NCBI GenBank assembly: GCA_029262235.1
Contig: JAJCZU010000003.1
Span: 1-64,000, forward strand
Length of the DNA stretch: 64,000 nt
Reading direction: 5' to 3'
Origin: Candidatus Eiseniibacteriota bacterium
GTDB taxonomy: Bacteria; Orphanbacterota; Orphanbacteria; Orphanbacterales; Orphanbacteraceae
Position numbers and translations under genes: made by a program. Numbering within the stretch: the stretch's first letter is position 1; the number at the start of each line of letters is the position of its first letter. Below are positions 44,763 to 53,236 of this stretch, piece by piece. The notes under the pieces are model-generated. The model was not told the DNA's origin. It did not search any database and worked only from the letters and a program-made list of their open reading frames with translations.

Positions 44763-47465
44763 CTACCGTACGAGCGTAACCTTGAAATTGCGCGTCTGTT
44801 CGCCGGCCGTAAGGCGCACGAAGTAGAGCCCCGCAGCCGCTTCGTGGCCGGAGCCGGTCCGGCCGTCCCAGGCGAGGATCTGGCGCCCGGCAGGAAGGAG
44901 CCCGCGATAAAGCGAGCGGACGCGCCGTCCGCTCATGTCGAATACGTCCGCGCGAACCTGCATCTGCGACGGCAGAGCGAAGCGGACCGTGGTATTGCCG
45001 GCGAACGGATTCGGGTGTGCGGGTGCGAAGGAAACCGTATTCACGGGGCGCGTGTCGCCGACTCCCGTGCTGATATCGGTGTTGAAAGACCGGGCCGCCG
45101 CGAACGGGCTGCGCTCTTCGGCATCTTCGCTGAACGCGCGCCACCAGTACTGGCCGGCCGGGAGAACGGGTGAAACCGTCCAGCTCGTCTGGCCCGCGCC
45201 TTCGGAAACGCCGTTCGTCGCACGGAGCAGGTTCGTGAGCAGCGAGTCGCCGTAGACGCGGAATCCGTACGTCAGCGGGTTCGCCTCGGGATCGATCGCG
45301 TTGTCGACCACGAGCGTCGCGTTCTGCGGGACGCCGGTCGCGCCGTCCGCGGGCGATGCGAGAGCCGGCGCGGCGGGGGGATTGTTGCCCGTGCCGTCGT
45401 CCAGGATGTAGAGCTCGTCGAATCCGCCCTCCACGATATCGCCGCCGCTCGTTCCGTCCGCCGCCTGGATCCGAAGCATCACATTGGCGGGTACGCCGCC
45501 GAGCAGCGAGTCGAGGTCCGTGTCGAAAGTCGTCCAGAGCGCGGAACTCGTCACGTCGCCGATCGAAACGAGATTGGTCGGGAAGCTGGCGCCGCCGTCC
45601 GTGGACAGATCGATGGAGAAGAAGTCACCACTGTCGTCGCCCTGGTCGCGCTGTCCGAAGAAGTATTGAAACGCGAGCCGCACGTTGGTCACCGCGCCCA
45701 CGGCGAAGTTCGGCGACCGAAGCGCGGCCGTTCCGCCGTCGACATCATCGACGCCGAGCGCCGTGTTCTGGCCCGTGATCCACGCGGTAGTGCCGGGCGC
45801 CGGCGTGGCATCGTCTTCGGGCTGGTACGTCGTTCCGTTCGGATCGATCAGCACCCACTGGCCCGTGCCCGCGTTATCGGTCGGGTCGGCTCCCCAGCCC
45901 GCGCCCCCCGACTCGAAATCGTCGGCCACGATGCTCGGAAGCGTCCCCACGACGAGCTTCACGGTTTCCACGTTCATGCCGGCGTTGTCCCACGTCGTCG
46001 TGATCGTGAGGTCGACCGCGTGGCCGTCCGGAGTGGCCGCGTCGACACTGAGCGAGAACGGATCGCCGCCGTTGCTTCCCGAACCGCCTGCGACGATCGA
46101 GCCGTACGAACTCGTCGCGTCGAGAATTTCGACGTAGGAGTCGTCCGACGTCACCGTGACGGACACGGTGTTCGCGTCGACCAGGACCCCCTTGTTGTCG
46201 AGCGTCAGGGTAAGGTCGGCCGTTTCGCCCGGGTCGAGATCGCTGTCGCCGTTTCCGCCCGAGATCACGGTCGCGACCGCGGTTACATACGACCCCGCGA
46301 CGAGCGAAAGGTAGATGTCGGGATAGAGCATTTCGGAAAGAAGCTGCGGAATTTCACTTTCGTTCGGCCAGAAACCGGTGCCGCCGACTTCGGTCGTGAA
46401 CGCGATCACTTCGCTGTGATTCGTCGTATCGCCGTACGACCAGTCGAGCATGCCGCCCGATGCGAGGTAGTTCACGATATCGAACGCGTTCCCGTGCCCG
46501 TAGCCGTTGAACTCGTTCATGCCGGTCGCCACCGCTTCGAACGTCGCGATGTCGGGCGGGTCTACCGTCGTCCATCCCCACGGATGAATCGTCGCACCCA
46601 CGACACTGTGGTACGAGTTGTGCGTCACGAACTCGCGCCCGTTGATGAAGTCGCGCATCGCCTGCGTTTCCAGTTCCGAGAATGCGCCGGCCCCGCGGAA
46701 CGTTTCGTCGCACTGGTTCGTGCTCGAGCCGGACCCGCCCCAGTCGATGTCGTAATTGCGGTTCAGGTCGACGCCGGCGCAGCCGCCGCCGTTCGGGTTC
46801 CGGTTCTTGCGCCAGAGCCCGCCGCCCGAAGGGTTCGTCGACTCGTTATAGAGATAGCCGTCGGGGTTCACGATCGGCACGAACCAGATCTCGCGGTTCT
46901 CGACCAGAAACGTCGCCTGCGCATCGGTGCCGTAGTTCGCACAGAGATGACGCATGAAGTTCAGCACGACCGATACCGTAATCGTCTCGCGCGCATGGTG
47001 CAGCGCGTCGAAGAGCACCTCGGGTTCGGCTTCGTCGCTGTTCGGATTGTCGCTGATCTTCATCGCCCAGAGCGTATTCCCCTCGAGCGTCGTTCCGATC
47101 GAGTCCTTGTCGGTCGTGATGGACGGATGGGCCGCGTGCAGCGAGTCGAGAAAATCGACCATTTCGGAGTACGTGTAGAACTGGCCGAAGTTGGGACCGA
47201 GCTTTGCCGTCTCGGCGTAGTGCGTTTCGAGATCATCCACGCGGATCGTGACCGGAATCCCGCGGTTCATGAGTTCCTGCGTCAGTGCGGGGCGCGAAAG
47301 AAGGCGCATCCACTCGCCGTCCTTCTTCTTCATGAGCTCCAGATCGGGCATGTCTTCAAAAACAGCAAGATCGGTTTGCCACGGAATCTGGATCTCCTGA
47401 TAAGATCCTGCCATGACCGCAGCCGGGATGAGCAAAAACGCGAGAAGGTTCGCGATGAGTTTCAC
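44763..47465 (-). CDS. Secreted zinc carboxypeptidase (M14) with accessory domains and FlgD-like sorting domain
   Basis: 900 residues, GTG start after AAAGGGT. Signal peptide (LIANLLAFLLIPAAVMAG). Peptidase domain about 120-400: zinc motif HHARETI (H-x2-E) with later His (NSYHSVVG), substrate Arg/Asn region RKNRNPNGGGCAGVDLNRNYD, and catalytic Glu in IAFTTEVGG. Then a CARDB-like segment (DLDPGETADLTLTLDNKGVLVDANTVSVTV), an immune-inhibitor-A-like jelly roll (DDFESGGAGWGADPTDNAG), a fibronectin-like repeat and the FlgD-like module (ADVFDMSGRRVRSL, GLYFVRL, KVTLVR). Cleaves C-terminal amino acids from external peptides, feeding the amino-acid metabolism seen elsewhere. Confidence 0.93.
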   Translation of the reverse strand: MKLIANLLAFLLIPAAVMAGSYQEIQIPWQTDLAVFEDMPDLELMKKKDGEWMRLLSRPALTQELMNRGIPVTIRVDDLETHYAETAKLGPNFGQFYTYSEMVDFLDSLHAAHPSITTDKDSIGTTLEGNTLWAMKISDNPNSDEAEPEVLFDALHHARETITVSVVLNFMRHLCANYGTDAQATFLVENREIWFVPIVNPDGYLYNESTNPSGGGLWRKNRNPNGGGCAGVDLNRNYDIDWGGSGSSTNQCDETFRGAGAFSELETQAMRDFINGREFVTHNSYHSVVGATIHPWGWTTVDPPDIATFEAVATGMNEFNGYGHGNAFDIVNYLASGGMLDWSYGDTTNHSEVIAFTTEVGGTGFWPNESEIPQLLSEMLYPDIYLSLVAGSYVTAVATVISGGNGDSDLDPGETADLTLTLDNKGVLVDANTVSVTVTSDDSYVEILDATSSYGSIVAGGSGSNGGDPFSLSVDAATPDGHAVDLTITTTWDNAGMNVETVKLVVGTLPSIVADDFESGGAGWGADPTDNAGTGQWVLIDPNGTTYQPEDDATPAPGTTAWITGQNTALGVDDVDGGTAALRSPNFAVGAVTNVRLAFQYFFGQRDQGDDSGDFFSIDLSTDGGASFPTNLVSIGDVTSSALWTTFDTDLDSLLGGVPANVMLRIQAADGTSGGDIVEGGFDELYILDDGTGNNPPAAPALASPADGATGVPQNATLVVDNAIDPEANPLTYGFRVYGDSLLTNLLRATNGVSEGAGQTSWTVSPVLPAGQYWWRAFSEDAEERSPFAAARSFNTDISTGVGDTRPVNTVSFAPAHPNPFAGNTTVRFALPSQMQVRADVFDMSGRRVRSLYRGLLPAGRQILAWDGRTGSGHEAAAGLYFVRLTAGEQTRNFKVTLVR

Positions 47466-47523
47466 GGGGTGACCCTTTCGTCGGGATCGAGACGATTTCG
47501 GTTGATATTTCGATGGGAGAGAC

Positions 47524-47551
47524 TTGGGAAACGATTGAGAACATTTATGTT
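47524..47551 (+). promoter_or_regulatory. Promoter for the alpha/beta hydrolase gene; decides its start
   Basis: TTGGGA (47524-47529), 16-nt spacer, TATGTT (47546-47551), predicting transcription from about 47558. That excludes the upstream ATG at 47547 and leaves AAGGAGG (47562-47568) with TTG 47577 as the initiation site. Confidence 0.5.
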
Positions 47552-47576
47552 ACCATACATGAAGGAGGATCGCAAG

Positions 47577-48515
47577 TTGTTAGCACGCCGGACTGTGGGA
47601 TTGCTGCTGGGCGCCGTTCTTCTCGTGGGATTCGCCTGCGGCCGTGAGGGAGGAAACCGCACGATCCCTCACGAGGAGGCCGTTCACACGCTGAACGGGG
47701 CGGATCTCTTCGTTCGCGTGATCGGAACCGGGGAGCCGATCGTGGTGCTGCATGGCGGCCCGGGCCTCGACCAGAGCTACTTTCTGCCCCAGATGAACGG
47801 GCTCGCCGAAACGCACACTCTCATCTTATACGACCAGCGGGCGAGCGGCCGAAGCGGCGCCGCCTTCGATTCCACCGGCATTTCGATCGACCTCTTCATC
47901 AAAGACATCGACGCGGTGCGCGCCCACTACGGGATCGATCGCATGAATCTCATGGGGCACAGCTGGGGCGGATTTCTGGCGATGCTCTATGCGATTCAGC
48001 ATGCGGACAAGCTGAACTCCCTGATTCTCGTGAGCCCGAGCCCGGCGAGTTCCGCGATGCGGAACGAAGAATCGCAGCAGCTGGCCGCGCGCCTGGCGGA
48101 AGAAGATCAGGCCGAGCGCGACTCGATCATTCAGTCTGCGGGATTTCAGAACGGGGATCCGGCCGCGTACGAAGACTTCTTCCGCGTGTTCTTCCGCAGC
48201 GAGTTCTATAACCCCGAACGGATCGACGAGCTGACGCTGACGCTTCCCGATAACTTCATCGCCAACAGCCGCCTGCTGCAGTATCTGGCCCGCGATCTTG
48301 CCGTCTACGACATCCACAATGCGCTCGAAAGCGTCGAAGTCCCGGCGCTCGTCGTGAACGGGGAGAGTGAGTCCGGTCTCGCAAGCGGCCGGAAGATCAG
48401 CGAACATCTGCCGCACGCCAGGCATGTCGTTCTCGAGGAGTGCGGTCATTTCCCGTTCATCGAAAAGCCCGCGGAGTTTTTCGGAGCGGTGAATACTTTC
48501 CTCGACTCGCACTGA
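47577..48515 (+). CDS. Proline-iminopeptidase-like alpha/beta hydrolase, lipid-anchored
   Basis: The track ORF (from 45666) is almost all antisense shadow. The perfect AAGGAGG eight bases before TTG 47577 sets the start; 312 residues result. N-terminal signal LLARRTVGLLLGAVLLVGFAC suggests a lipoprotein. Hydrolase core: oxyanion loop VVLHGGPGLDQSYF, LYDQRASGRS, nucleophile elbow GHSWGG, catalytic Asp in VNGESESG region and His in EECGHFPFIEKP. The HGGPG and DQRxxGxS motifs are those of the prolyl aminopeptidase (S33) family. Divergent from the M14 gene, so both may serve external peptide use. Confidence 0.88.
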   Translation: MLARRTVGLLLGAVLLVGFACGREGGNRTIPHEEAVHTLNGADLFVRVIGTGEPIVVLHGGPGLDQSYFLPQMNGLAETHTLILYDQRASGRSGAAFDSTGISIDLFIKDIDAVRAHYGIDRMNLMGHSWGGFLAMLYAIQHADKLNSLILVSPSPASSAMRNEESQQLAARLAEEDQAERDSIIQSAGFQNGDPAAYEDFFRVFFRSEFYNPERIDELTLTLPDNFIANSRLLQYLARDLAVYDIHNALESVEVPALVVNGESESGLASGRKISEHLPHARHVVLEECGHFPFIEKPAEFFGAVNTFLDSH

Positions 48516-48518
48516 CCG

Positions 48519-48542
48519 GGGCCGGCCTCCGCGCGCCGGCCC
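48519..48542 (+). terminator. GC-rich hairpin after the alpha/beta hydrolase gene
   Basis: GGGCCGGC (48519-48526) pairs with GCCGGCCC (48535-48542), 8-nt loop, a few bases past the stop codon. No T run follows. Confidence 0.5.
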
Positions 48543-48749
48543 GTCACTTCGGCCACTCGATCATTTTGACCGGTAATCCTTACTGATTGTCGCCTTTTCG
48601 CCTTCCCTTACTCTCTGTTCAGTTCCGCCAATCTCTCTAATCCTATGCATTACACCGAATTGCGTGGAATCGAGTGTTTCGGCACGCTTCCTGCAGTTTA
48701 CAAGTCATGCAAGCGCAGACAATCGAAACTTCAGCGAAAGGAAATCAAC

Positions 48750-49112
48750 ATGAAGACGATGACGAAACCGACTCTCGTGCTTTCAGCAGGCACCCTCAAG
48801 GGGAACGGCGTGAAAAACCCGGGCGGCGAAGACCTCGGCAAGATCGAAGACATCATGATCAACACGAGCTCGGGCCACGTTGCCTATGCCGTGCTCTCGT
48901 TCGGCGGGATCCTCGGAATCGGCGACAAGCTGTTCTCGATTCCGTGGTCGCTGCTGAAGGTCGACACGGAGAAACACTGCTGCGTTCTCGACGTGGACAA
49001 GAAGCTCCTCGAAAACGCACCGGGGTTCGACAAGAAAGACTGGCCGAACTTCAGCGACATGACCTGGCACGACAAAGTACATTCGTACTACGGAGTTAAG
49101 CGCGTCTGGTAG
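48750..49112 (+). CDS. PRC-barrel domain protein
   Basis: ATG 48750, preceded by AAAGGAAAT, gives 120 residues. The chain TLVLSAGTLKGNGVKNPGGEDLGKIEDIMINTSSGHVAYAVLSFGGILGIGDKLFSIPWSLLKVD is the PRC-barrel fold; DVDKKLLENAPGFDKKDWP completes the stand-alone form found in stress and photosynthesis-related proteins. Cytoplasmic, no signal. Starts a plus-strand group of small envelope/stress-type genes (with the coiled-coil membrane protein and YtxH). Confidence 0.9.
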   Translation: MKTMTKPTLVLSAGTLKGNGVKNPGGEDLGKIEDIMINTSSGHVAYAVLSFGGILGIGDKLFSIPWSLLKVDTEKHCCVLDVDKKLLENAPGFDKKDWPNFSDMTWHDKVHSYYGVKRVW

Positions 49113-49128
49113 TGCCGACTGATTCTGG

Positions 49129-49150
49129 GGCGGGGGGTTCATCCCCCGCC
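49129..49150 (+). terminator. Hairpin after the PRC-barrel gene
   Basis: GGCGGGGG (49129-49136) with CCCCCGCC (49143-49150), loop GTTCAT. It lies in the 85-nt gap between the PRC-barrel and the next same-strand gene, so it may attenuate rather than end transcription. Confidence 0.5.
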
Positions 49151-49197
49151 ATCCCGAAGCCGAGGACATCAGGGGAAAATCGTTCGAGGAGATCGTC

Positions 49198-49584
49198 ATG
49201 GAATGGGTCATCACCACATCGGAACTGATCGTCGCGATCATGGCCGTCGCGACCGTGTTCGGCGCTATCGCCATCTACCGGCTGTCGACGGAAGTGCAGC
49301 GCACGTCGCGACGCGTCAACAGCATTCTGAGCCGGCTCGAGCCGGTCGTCGACGAGACGATGCGAGAAGTCAATGCGGAGGTGCGGGAGATCCGGCGCCT
49401 GACCGGCCGGCTCAACCAGATCGCCGATCATAGTGAACGACTGGTCGACTCCGTGACCGCGACCGCGATCCCGCTTGTCGAAGACGTGGAACGGATTCGC
49501 CAGTCCCGGCGCTACGTAGCCGCGGCAGCCAAAGGCGTCGCCGCCGGCTTCCAGTCATGGCATCGGACACGGAACGGTTCCTAG
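49198..49584 (+). CDS. Single-pass membrane coiled-coil protein (DUF948-like)
   Basis: 128 residues. One N-terminal membrane helix (ELIVAIMAVATVFGAIAIY) followed by a long helix with heptad-like spacing (RRVNSILSRLEPVVDETMREVNAEVREIRRLTGRLNQI), as in DUF948 general-stress proteins that accompany YtxH. The cytoplasmic tail ends in a Gly/Arg-rich stretch. A purine-rich GGAGATC lies before the ATG. Paired with the YtxH gene 70 nt downstream. Confidence 0.75.
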   Translation: MEWVITTSELIVAIMAVATVFGAIAIYRLSTEVQRTSRRVNSILSRLEPVVDETMREVNAEVREIRRLTGRLNQIADHSERLVDSVTATAIPLVEDVERIRQSRRYVAAAAKGVAAGFQSWHRTRNGS

Positions 49585-49654
49585 CAGTAGGGGCCGTCCG
49601 GAAACCGAAAATGAATGCGAATCGAAGAAACCGTTGATCGAAAGGACAATCAAA

Positions 49655-50002
49655 ATGAGTGACCGTGAATCCAACAGCAAGCATGGCTCGATCGGAGCGA
49701 TGCCGTTCCTGATCGGGGCGCTTGTCGGTGGCGCAGCAGCAATACTGATGGCGCCCGACCGTGGCGTGAACACGCGCAAGCGCCTGAAGGAAGGAGCCCG
49801 CCACATCTACAAATCGGGCGAGGAAGCCGTGCTCGACGCGCGGGACGCTGTCAAAGACAAAGCGGAAACGCTGAGCGACGCCACGCGCGAACGTGTCGAA
49901 GACGTCGCAGAGACGGCGGGTACGCAGGTCGATGCGATGAAGACGGCCATGCGCCGGGGCAAGGAAGCGTTTGAGGAAGAGCTCGAGAAGAAATCGGCCT
50001 GA
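49655..50002 (+). CDS. YtxH domain protein
   Basis: ATG 49655 after AAAGGAC gives 115 residues. The YtxH hallmark is GAMPFLIGALVGGAAAILMAPDRGVNTRKRLKEG, a glycine-rich membrane helix followed by a basic amphipathic helix; the rest is a long charged helix (DAVKDKAETLSDATRERVEDVAETAG) that should form a coiled coil. General-stress family in many bacteria. The stop codon lies at the base of a hairpin shared with the convergent CysO-MoeZ gene. Confidence 0.85.
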   Translation: MSDRESNSKHGSIGAMPFLIGALVGGAAAILMAPDRGVNTRKRLKEGARHIYKSGEEAVLDARDAVKDKAETLSDATRERVEDVAETAGTQVDAMKTAMRRGKEAFEEELEKKSA

Positions 50003-50020
50003 TGGGGGGATTTCCCCATC
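50001..50020. terminator. Hairpin between convergent ytxH-like and CysO-MoeZ genes
   Basis: GATGGGG (50001-50007) pairs with CCCCATC (50014-50020). It begins within the ytxH-like stop codon and could serve both strands. No T run. Confidence 0.45.
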
Positions 50021-50086
50021 GCCGCGCCCCAAGAGCGGCCGGGCGGGCATATTTACTACCCCCGTCGATCCGGCTGATGCCGCCTG

Positions 50087-51586
50087 CTAGTAGGTCGGCA
50101 TCTCCGGGTCGATTTCGCGGGCCCATGCCAGAATGCCGCCCTGCACGTTCTTGACGTTCTTGAAACCCTGGTACGCCAGAAACATCGCGACCTGGGCGCT
50201 CCGCGCTCCCATCTTGCAGTGGCAGATGATCTCTTTCTCCCGGTCGAGTTCTTCGAACCGCTGGGGAATCTCGACCATCGGAATCCGCGTGGTCCCCTCG
50301 ATCGCGCAGATGGCAATTTCATGCGGGTCGCGCACGTCGAGTACGACGAAACCGTTTCCGCCCGCCTGCATGCGCTCGGCGAGCGTGCTCACATCGATGT
50401 CCGTCGGGAATACGACTTCCGCTTCCTGTCCGTCCTGCAATGCAGTCTCCTGTTCTTCGACCATCTTGAATACTTCGCGATTCGTCTCCTGAGACGACTG
50501 CGCGCCGGGCACACCACAGAACGCTTCGTAGTCGATGAGCTCGGTCACGGTCGGGTTCTCGCCGCACACGGGGCACGCCGGGTCACGGCGCAGCTTGAGC
50601 TCCCGGAACGTCATCTCCAGCGCATCGTACAACAGGAGACGGCCGGCGAGCGAGCGCCCTTTCCCGAGCAGGATCTTGACGACCTCGGTCGCCTGAATCA
50701 CGCCGATGAGTCCGGGCAGAATCCCGAGAACGCCACCCTCGGCGCACGAAGGAACGAGTCCGGGCGGCGGCGGTTCGGGATAGAGGCACCGATAACAGGG
50801 ACCGCCTTCATGATGAAACACGGAAGCCTGCCCTTCGAAGCGGAAGATGCTGCCGTACGCGTTCGGCTTCCCGAGCAGCACGCACGCGTCGTTCACGAGG
50901 TAGCGCGTCGGGAAATTGTCGGTGCCGTCGGCGATCACGTCGTAGTCTCGAAAAAGCGCGAGCGCGTTCTCCGACGTCAGGCGCACTTCATGCGTGTCGA
51001 TCTGAATGTGGGGGTTGATGTCCGCCAGGCGGCGCCTCGCCGAATCGAGCTTCGCGCTTCCCACGTCTGCCGTGCCGTGCAGGATCTGGCGCTGCAGGTT
51101 CGAATGATCGACGACGTCGAAGTCGATGATGCCGATGCGGCCGACACCGGCCGCCGCCAGATAAAGCGCCATCGGCGAACCGAGCCCGCCCGCGCCGACG
51201 AGAAGGACGGAACCTGCCTTCAGGCGCTTCTGTCCGTCGATCGTAACCTCGGGCATGATCAGATGACGGCTGTACCGCGCAATCTCCTCCTTGGACAGAT
51301 CGACGTCAGGCGCGCCCCCGGCGATGCTGGGGACGATACTCACTTCGTCGCCCGGGGCAAGTGGCGTGTCGCGAAGCGCGAGATTGCGGATGTCTTCGGC
51401 GTTCACGTACACATTGACGAAATTGCGAAGCTCGCCGTCCTCCTGATAGAGGTGCTTCGCGAGTTTCGGAAAGCGCGCCGTGAGAGCCGTCAGCAGCCCG
51501 CCTACGTCGCGTCCGTCTAACTCGACCGTCGAAGCGCCGTCCGCAAAGGGGCGGAGAGGAGTGGGGATGAATACCTTTATCGCCAT
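50087..51586 (-). CDS. CysO (ubiquitin-like sulfur carrier) - MoeZ (E1-like adenylyltransferase) - rhodanese fusion
   Basis: ATG 51586 after GGGAGC gives 499 residues in three parts. Residues 1-91 match mycobacterial CysO (FIPTPLRPFADG, FVNVYVNAEDIR, DEVSIVPSIAGG), but the Gly-Gly at 90-91 is internal. About 95-360 is a MoeB/ThiF domain (SRHLIMPEV, LLVGAGGLGSP, DGTDNFPTRYLVND) with zinc pairs CYRC and CPVC. The C-terminal 110 residues are a rhodanese with active loop CKMGARS. MoeZ-type proteins adenylate the carrier C-terminus and load sulfur from rhodanese persulfide. Here carrier and enzyme are one chain, so the neighbouring JAMM protease probably has to cut after the GG. Last gene of a cysM-JAMM-fusion operon. 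Confidence 0.93.
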   Translation of the reverse strand: MAIKVFIPTPLRPFADGASTVELDGRDVGGLLTALTARFPKLAKHLYQEDGELRNFVNVYVNAEDIRNLALRDTPLAPGDEVSIVPSIAGGAPDVDLSKEEIARYSRHLIMPEVTIDGQKRLKAGSVLLVGAGGLGSPMALYLAAAGVGRIGIIDFDVVDHSNLQRQILHGTADVGSAKLDSARRRLADINPHIQIDTHEVRLTSENALALFRDYDVIADGTDNFPTRYLVNDACVLLGKPNAYGSIFRFEGQASVFHHEGGPCYRCLYPEPPPPGLVPSCAEGGVLGILPGLIGVIQATEVVKILLGKGRSLAGRLLLYDALEMTFRELKLRRDPACPVCGENPTVTELIDYEAFCGVPGAQSSQETNREVFKMVEEQETALQDGQEAEVVFPTDIDVSTLAERMQAGGNGFVVLDVRDPHEIAICAIEGTTRIPMVEIPQRFEELDREKEIICHCKMGARSAQVAMFLAYQGFKNVKNVQGGILAWAREIDPEMPTY

Positions 51587-52044
51587 TTCGAATGCTCCCT
51601 TCCCGCACGCATGGGCGATTCCTGCACCGTGATGCGCTCCTCGAGAAATTCTTCGCGACTCTCGCTGAGCAGCCACGAGTAGACCTCGCGCGGGCGTCCG
51701 TTCACGATCGAAACGATGAGATAGGAGAACGAGGGCCACGCGTGCGTGCGATCGAACTCCGACGGCCGGGCGGGGTGGTCCGGGTGCGAATGATAGACTC
51801 CTAAAATATCGACGCCGGCGGCCCGAGCGTCCTGCTCCATCTCCCATACGTCTTTCGGTTCAATCAGATAACGCGTGGTCTGCCGGGCTTCGTCGAACTC
51901 GTTCGACACCGGGCGAACGGCGTGTACGACGCGGTCATTCCCGAGCGTGGCGCCGAGCAGAAACCCGCAACACTCGTTGGGGTAGCATGCGGCGCCGTGC
52001 CGCCTGATCAGCCCGATCTGCGCGTTCGAAAAATAGATCGCCAT
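51577..52044 (-). CDS. mec: JAMM/Mov34 metalloprotease (Mec+-like)
   Basis: 155 residues. Catalytic set is complete: upstream Glu in YPNECCGFLLG, and HSHPDHPARPSEFD matching the HSHP-x7-S-x2-D zinc motif. In Mycobacterium, Mec+ releases cysteine from the CysO-Cys adduct. Three nt after the cysM stop, with GAGGAG upstream; its end overlaps the CysO-MoeZ start by 10 nt. In this organism it may do two jobs: expose the internal Gly-Gly of the fused carrier, and free cysteine from it. Confidence 0.93.
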   Translation of the reverse strand: MAIYFSNAQIGLIRRHGAACYPNECCGFLLGATLGNDRVVHAVRPVSNEFDEARQTTRYLIEPKDVWEMEQDARAAGVDILGVYHSHPDHPARPSEFDRTHAWPSFSYLIVSIVNGRPREVYSWLLSESREEFLEERITVQESPMRAGREHSKWR

Positions 52045-52047
52045 TCG

Positions 52048-52971
52048 TCACTCCTCGTTCCAGAAACTATCGCTCATGTATCGTTCTCCACCATCGCAAA
52101 GCACCGTCACGATCGTGCCCGATTCGAGCGTCCGCGCGATGCGAAGCGCCGCCGCCACATTGGCCCCGGACGAAACGCCCGCGAAGATGCCGAGCCTGCG
52201 TGCCATCGCGCGCGCCGTCGCCTGCGCTTCTTCGGTTTCGATCGTGACGTTCTCATCGGCAAGCCCGTCGTCGTAAATCGCGGGAACGAGCGCGCTCCCC
52301 ATATGTTTCAACCCCTCGAGCCCGTGCCACGGAGAATCCGGCTGCATGCTGACGAGTCGCACGTCGGGGCGCGCCTCCCGCAGTGCCCGCCCGGTGCCCA
52401 CGAATGTGCCGCTCGTACCGAGCCCCGCCACGAAGTGCGTGATCCTGCCCTGTGTCTGCGCCAGAATTTCAGGGGCAGTCGTGTGATAGTGCGCTTTCCA
52501 GTTGTCGTCGTTCGCGTACTGGTTCGGGTAGTACCAGCGCTCCGGAGAACGCGCGTACAGCGCCCGCGCTTCGTGAATCGCGCCGTCGATCATCTCGCCG
52601 GGATCCGTCAGCACGAGCCGCGCTCCGTAGGCGCGCAACGTCGCGAGCCTTTCCTGTGACGCGTTCGCAGGCAGGCAGAGCACGACTTCGTACCCTCTGG
52701 CCGCTCCGATCATCGCGAGCGCAATGCCCGTGTTCCCGGATGTCGCTTCGAGAATCGCCTTTCCCGGTCCGATTTCTTCGCGTCGCTCCGCTTCCTGAAT
52801 CATATTGAGAGCGGGACGATCCTTGATCGATCCGCCGGGGTTCAAAAACTCCGCTTTCGCGAGAATGCGGACGCCCGGACGGATCGAGACGTCGAGTGAA
52901 GTCAGTGCAAAGAGAGGAGTGTTGCCGATTCGGTCCAGAAGCGTCGGAATTCGATCCGTTGCGGTACGCAT
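52048..52971 (-). CDS. cysM: CysM-type cysteine synthase (CysO-thiocarboxylate dependent)
   Basis: 307 residues of the fold type II PLP family: Lys in NPGGSIKDRPALNMI, phosphate loop ATSGNTGIALAM, GLGTSGTFVGTGR, and a C-terminal GIFAGVSSGAN. The KDRPA form and QYANDDNWKAHY segment resemble M. tuberculosis CysM, which uses O-phosphoserine and CysO thiocarboxylate, more than CysK (KDRIA). First gene of an operon with JAMM protease and CysO-MoeZ, which strongly supports the protein-bound sulfur route to cysteine. Confidence 0.92.
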   Translation of the reverse strand: MRTATDRIPTLLDRIGNTPLFALTSLDVSIRPGVRILAKAEFLNPGGSIKDRPALNMIQEAERREEIGPGKAILEATSGNTGIALAMIGAARGYEVVLCLPANASQERLATLRAYGARLVLTDPGEMIDGAIHEARALYARSPERWYYPNQYANDDNWKAHYHTTAPEILAQTQGRITHFVAGLGTSGTFVGTGRALREARPDVRLVSMQPDSPWHGLEGLKHMGSALVPAIYDDGLADENVTIETEEAQATARAMARRLGIFAGVSSGANVAAALRIARTLESGTIVTVLCDGGERYMSDSFWNEE

Positions 52972-53236
52972 AGATGTCCGTCCTCGAGGGGGGCGCGATC
53001 TGCGCCGATCGGGGCGGGCGGCTCCGTAGATCGATTGGCTTCAAGCATACGACCTGATTCGCCCGCTTGGCAACCCCCTGTCGGATTTCCAGTCCTGGCG
53101 GACGACGTTGCGTCCGGAGCGTAATCTTGTGACAATATGCCCATTCGGGTGGTCAGTGACCATGTAAGCAGGAAACGGGCGTATTCACGTCTTTGTTCCG
53201 ATATTCAACATGTCCCGCTCTGGAAGGATCACAACC

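Noticed and set aside
45666-47576. Long N-terminal extension of the alpha/beta hydrolase ORF across the M14 gene
   Set aside because: The extension is antisense to the carboxypeptidase; promoter and AAGGAGG place the true start at TTG 47577.
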